Assembly: GCF_000226115.1 (NCBI RefSeq)
Contig: NC_016457.1
Coordinates: forward strand, 3,348,001-3,412,000
Origin: Thermothielavioides terrestris NRRL 8126
Taxonomy: Eukaryota > Ascomycota > Sordariomycetes > Sordariales > Chaetomiaceae
Direction of reading: 5' to 3'
DNA: 64,000 nt
The notes under the pieces were generated by a model, which was given only the letters and a program-made list of their open reading frames with translations, searched no databases and was not told the origin of the DNA. The position numbers and the translations under genes are program-made. This document shows, piece by piece, positions 61,246 through 64,000 of this stretch (within the stretch, counting starts at the first letter, position 1; each line of letters begins with the position of its first letter).

Positions 61246-61527
61246 TGTTACACGAACAAAGTGGGTTGCTACCCGACCTCGTCAGTCAAGGCAGCGGAGC
61301 ACTCAAACCAAGTCGGAACTTTGGAGGAGTGCAAGATCGATGTATTGCAAGAGTGTGGAATGTGGGCAAGTGCCTGCCTAAATACAGGAGTGTGGTGGCC
61401 TGTGCATAAGGTGGCCTGTGCACTGTTGCGGGGCCCAGTGCTGTTGTGGGGCCTAGTGGGCCCAGTGGACCCACACTTATGCAGTTGGCTACAGGTGGCC
61501 ATAGGTGACCCACAACTGTGTGTAATA
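61246..61527 (+). repeat. S3-type solo LTR (282 bp), best-preserved copy
   Basis: It runs from TGTTACACGAAC to GTGTGTAATA and is flanked by GCTAA (61241-61245 and 61528-61532). It is GC-rich with little RIP. Open frames of 75-93 codons across it overlap on both strands and look incidental. It serves as the reference for the two nested copies at 46487-47055. Confidence 0.76.
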
Positions 61528-62221
61528 GCTAAATACGGCTAGTGCAGCTCCGTTAGAACGTTTAGTGTAGCTCTGATTAGTTCTATACGTTATACTTTAA
61601 TAACTTAGCCGAATATAGCTAGTGCAGCTCTGTTAGAATATCTAGATTAGCTAGATTAGCCGAACCTTGGCTAAATCAGCCAAGGTACATACCGTAGCTC
61701 TAGAACTTTATATAAATACCGCAGTACCTCCCGGCTATAGAAGATAGAACCTTGAACTAAATAGATCCTTTTGCAAATTGAAATGCAGCCTCTGCTTACT
61801 TGATCTATTTTTGCATATGCTATAACCACCACCTACGCTACGCCATCTCTATGATGAAGTACACTAGTACTAGGGTCCAAAGACCTTATATCCTTGCGAT
61901 CAACTTCCCTATTCCAAACACTCCTTCGAACTATCCTCTGAACCATCCTTCCAATACCTCCCGATCAACCTACCTTGCACCTCCGGTGCATACCTCCGAA
62001 CCTGCTGTCCTGTGCCGGCCCTCTCCTCTAGCACAATAACAATCTATCTCTCTAACAAAAAGCAAATGGATAAAATATATATAGGATATATATATAAAGG
62101 TTGTTAAACCTACTATAGCAGTAGGCTATGTAAATAGAGTTAGAGAACTGCTATAGTAGTAGTTGTAGTAAGGTGGTTACTCCGAGCCACCTACCCTGCA
62201 CCTCCGGCGCAGTAGTGGTTG
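61528..62221. other. Repeat-rich spacer before the Tc1 element
   Basis: Two related units, TAACTTAGC...AGTGCAGCTC...GTTAGAA, start near 61235 and 61600. The first is split by the S3 LTR. A 9-bp perfect hairpin (ACCTTGGCT/AGCCAAGGT) lies at about 61664-61686. A TATATAAATACC promoter-like motif lies near 61711. Two copies of CCTACC[T/C]TGCACCTCCGG occur at 61969 and 62190. A 13-bp perfect inverted repeat (CTACTATAGCAGT) occupies 62110-62122 and 62147-62159. I see no supported gene. The 79-codon frame at 61800-62039 lacks any recognisable feature. Confidence 0.45.
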
Positions 62222-62860
62222 TACAATGGGGTCCAAAAAGTTATACGCCACATTCAGCCCTCCCAAGCTACCTTTTTCCTATTCTGGCCATCTCCTACTT
62301 ATACCTTCTATCCTCTGTTGCACACTGCTCTTCTTCTTCCTCTCCAAAACAACAACTTAGGATAGTCAGCCTATCGAAAATCTTTCGAAAGGAGCTTACA
62401 GAGGCCTAGAGAAGCTATATCTAGGGCCTTCACGTTGCTAGGCTTATAGGAAGTTCTATTGCAGCCTAGACTAGGTTCCACCGCTCTACTATTAATCGAA
62501 CTATCCAAGCAATTACTAACAACCTTGCTAATAGCTCCGAAAACCTATTTAAATCGGCTCCTAGGTTTGACTAGCCCCCTAAGCTCGATAAGCGAGCCGT
62601 TTAGCATCTTCTTCGTTATACAAATGCCAATCGAACCGATACTTTTATAGCCTTAGCAACGCCCTCCAAATTAGGCCAATAGATCAACCGTTCGATAGTT
62701 CGAGCCATCCTCAAAGCCAATAGCAAAGCTTGTCGACATGCTTATAAGAAGCCTTAGATCAGCCTAACCAACAAGATAAAGCGATTGGCCTTTCGTCGTC
62801 GGAATAAGTGGACACCTTGGTCCTTAGTCTATTAGTCTAACAAAGCCTACTTCGAAGTAG

Positions 62861-63349
62861 TGAAATGGTGTAAAACCTCTATACTAACCTACTCCACTAT
62901 ACCTAGGACTAGGCACGTAAGATAGCCCCTAGAGGAATATAATACCTCTCTAGACAGATGAAGATAGTACGTATCGAATAGTAGGAAGGATGTCTCCCAA
63001 AGGGAAGATACATAGCTCAGATACGTCTAGTAGGATATAGTAGAAAAGATAGAAGACAACGAGAATACGATCAAAGCTCAATAGCTCGAATGCCTATCGT
63101 CTAGATAGAGGTAGGACAATAAAAGGAGAGGCTCAATAGCCTTCCTAGAAGAAGGAGAACTACCAACGTAGTGTTAACGAATATATATTAACAACTACTT
63201 GATGTCTTGCTTAATAACGAAGAAGATAGGCTTAGCCCACTTAAATATATATGATTAGAGGGCTAGACCCCCCTAGCAACGAATGCGATACACTGAAACG
63301 AATAGAAAAACTAGGTCCCTATATCTAGGCAGTCTATTACCCCAATTCA
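62861..63349 (-). repeat. G1 solo LTR (489 bp) inside the Tc1 transposase
   Basis: It starts TGAAATGGTG and ends CCCAATTCA, with intact TG...CA ends. It is flanked by GTAG (62857-62860 and 63350-63353). Removing it and one GTAG restores the transposase frame (AYFEVGEDGRS). Confidence 0.9.
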
Positions 63350-63560
63350 GTAGGGGAAGACGGTCGATCTATTTACGTCACTTAGACCCCTAAGGAAGAA
63401 TACTACTTAGATTGTCTTTAGCCATCGTTTAAAAGCGAGAGAACCAAAGTTGAGGTGTAGAGATACTTTTGTAGGCTATACAAAGGCCCTATTGTTATCC
63501 TTCCTTAGGGGACCCAGCTAAACTAGATAGAATATATAGATTAGATCTTTCTACCGTACT

Positions 63561-63808
63561 TGTTACACGCGGATAGTCCTCGGTGACCATCTAGCGGTAA
63601 ACGTGTAAGGATGAGAAAGATCAATGCCTCTTAGCCTCGTCAGCCGATGAGGCGGCACTCTTAAACACTAGTATATGTTACAAAAGTATGTTGATGTAGT
63701 CTACTGTTCTATAAAGGGGTTGCGGACGAGGTTCCTCTTTTAAGGGAACGCTCGTCACCCTTGACCGCGGTGCAGTCATAGGTGCCCTTGCCACAGTTGC
63801 GTATGACA
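63561..63808 (+). repeat. 248-bp solo LTR inside the Tc1 transposase, distantly S3-like
   Basis: It runs from TGTTACACGCGG to GCGTATGACA and is flanked by GTACT (63556-63560 and 63809-63813). It is GC-rich without RIP-type decay. It shares TGTTACACG, TAGCCTCGTCAGC and a CCACAGTTG-like end with the S3 LTRs. Removing it and one GTACT restores LPYF..PFYK in the transposase. Confidence 0.8.
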
Positions 63809-64000
63809 GTACTTCCTTCCTTTCTATAAGAAGATAAGGGCCTTATACGGGCTATAGTATATAGTTGCAAAAGGATAGAGCTATATACCACTATAGTAGG
63901 TTCCTAGGCTTGGTCAAGAAGGCTACGAACATCTAGATCTTAGATTGGCTACCCCAGAGCCTAGACCTCTCTCTAATCGAGAATATATAGCACTAGATAA

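Larger units (their letters stand above)
62222..64000 (+). mobile_element. Tc1/mariner DNA transposon, partial (right end outside window)
   Basis: The presumed left end follows a TA (62222-62223) and reads CAATGGGGTCCAAAAAGT, similar in style to Tc1-type terminal repeats. A transposase with a DD34E signature follows. The element is broken by a G1 solo LTR (62861-63349) and by a 248-bp LTR (63561-63808), and it is RIP-damaged. The right terminal repeat is not in the window. Confidence 0.72.
62362..64000 (+). pseudogene. Tc1-like transposase (DD34E), RIP-damaged, twice interrupted, partial
   Basis: From ATA at 62362 (probably a former ATG) one frame runs to the G1 LTR, closed only by TAG codons that replace Trp/Gln/Arg-like positions. 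It includes helix-turn-helix-like FHRSTINRTIQ and LATPSKLGQ...INRSIVRAILKAN. The first catalytic Asp is Asn (62839-62841) before KAYFEVG. The frame resumes exactly after the LTR with GEDGRSIYVT. The second Asp is at 63874-63876 and Glu at 63979-63981, with 34 residues between, in LDWLPQSLDLSLIEN. One 1-nt frameshift is likely near 63865. The enzyme would excise and integrate the element at TA. This copy is dead, and its C-terminus is beyond the window. Confidence 0.8.

Noticed and set aside
61261..61542. 93-codon ORF on the S3 LTR
   Set aside because: It spans the LTR boundary and its target duplication, and overlaps equally long minus-strand frames; the other S3 copies do not keep it.
61872..61890. 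Second Tc1-type terminal repeat (TACTAGGGTCCAAAGACC)
   Set aside because: It only partly resembles the end at 62224 and no transposase or partner end follows; similarity is too short.
63630..63660. Possible hammerhead-like core (CCGATGAGG) in the 248-bp LTR
   Set aside because: The required CUGAUGA core is absent; CCTCGTC/GATGAGG forms only a simple hairpin.
1..64000. CRISPR arrays, tRNA or rRNA genes
   Set aside because: No regularly spaced identical repeats, no complete A-box/B-box tRNA fold and no rRNA-like sequence were seen.

Overview
The window looks like a transposon graveyard from a filamentous ascomycete (Pezizomycotina); this is inferred. I found no ordinary host gene. Most of it is very AT-rich and TA-rich, with old LTR-retrotransposon coding sequence full of TAG/TAA codons where TGG, CAG or CAA are expected, and changes such as D to N (GAC to AAC), C to Y and H to Y. 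This is the signature of repeat-induced point mutation (RIP). Unmutated GC-rich islands inside it are later arrivals: one complete Ty1/copia element, one related solo LTR, and several short LTRs.

Layout. Four elements are nested at the left, each junction supported by a target-site duplication (TSD). Ty3-like family G2 copy D (1-1605 and 29856-30496) is split by G2 copy E (1606-29850, minus, TSD CTAAC). Copy E's 3' LTR is split by Ty3-like family G1 copy A (1781-22473, minus, TSD ATAG). Copy A's integrase region is split by the intact copia element (7999-15557, plus, TSD GATGT). A third G2 copy, F, starts at 30497 and is cut off by G1 copy B (33259-46218, plus). After a short remnant carrying nested solo LTRs comes G1 copy C (47957-61224, plus), which holds a copia-like solo LTR. 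The right end is a RIP-damaged Tc1/mariner element (from 62222) broken by a G1 solo LTR and by a 248-bp LTR. It runs off the window.

The living part is the copia element. It has 182-bp LTRs differing at one base, a half-tRNA(iMet)-type primer site, one uninterrupted 1789-residue gag-pol frame with all catalytic motifs, and a polypurine tract. Between gag-pol and the 3' LTR lies an unexpected antisense gene. It has four exons and three 47-63 bp introns with canonical splice sites, joining in frame into a 249-residue cysteine-rich, K/A/D/E-rich protein. Introns on the antisense strand would not be removed from the genomic RNA, so such a gene can travel with the element.

The second surprise is in the roughly 13-kb G1 elements. 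Downstream of pol they carry an extra reading frame with a Ulp1-type (C48) cysteine protease signature. The His, Asp, Gln and Cys positions are visible when the three damaged copies are compared. G2 elements are simpler Ty3-like elements with an additional unassigned 2-kb region next to the 3' LTR.
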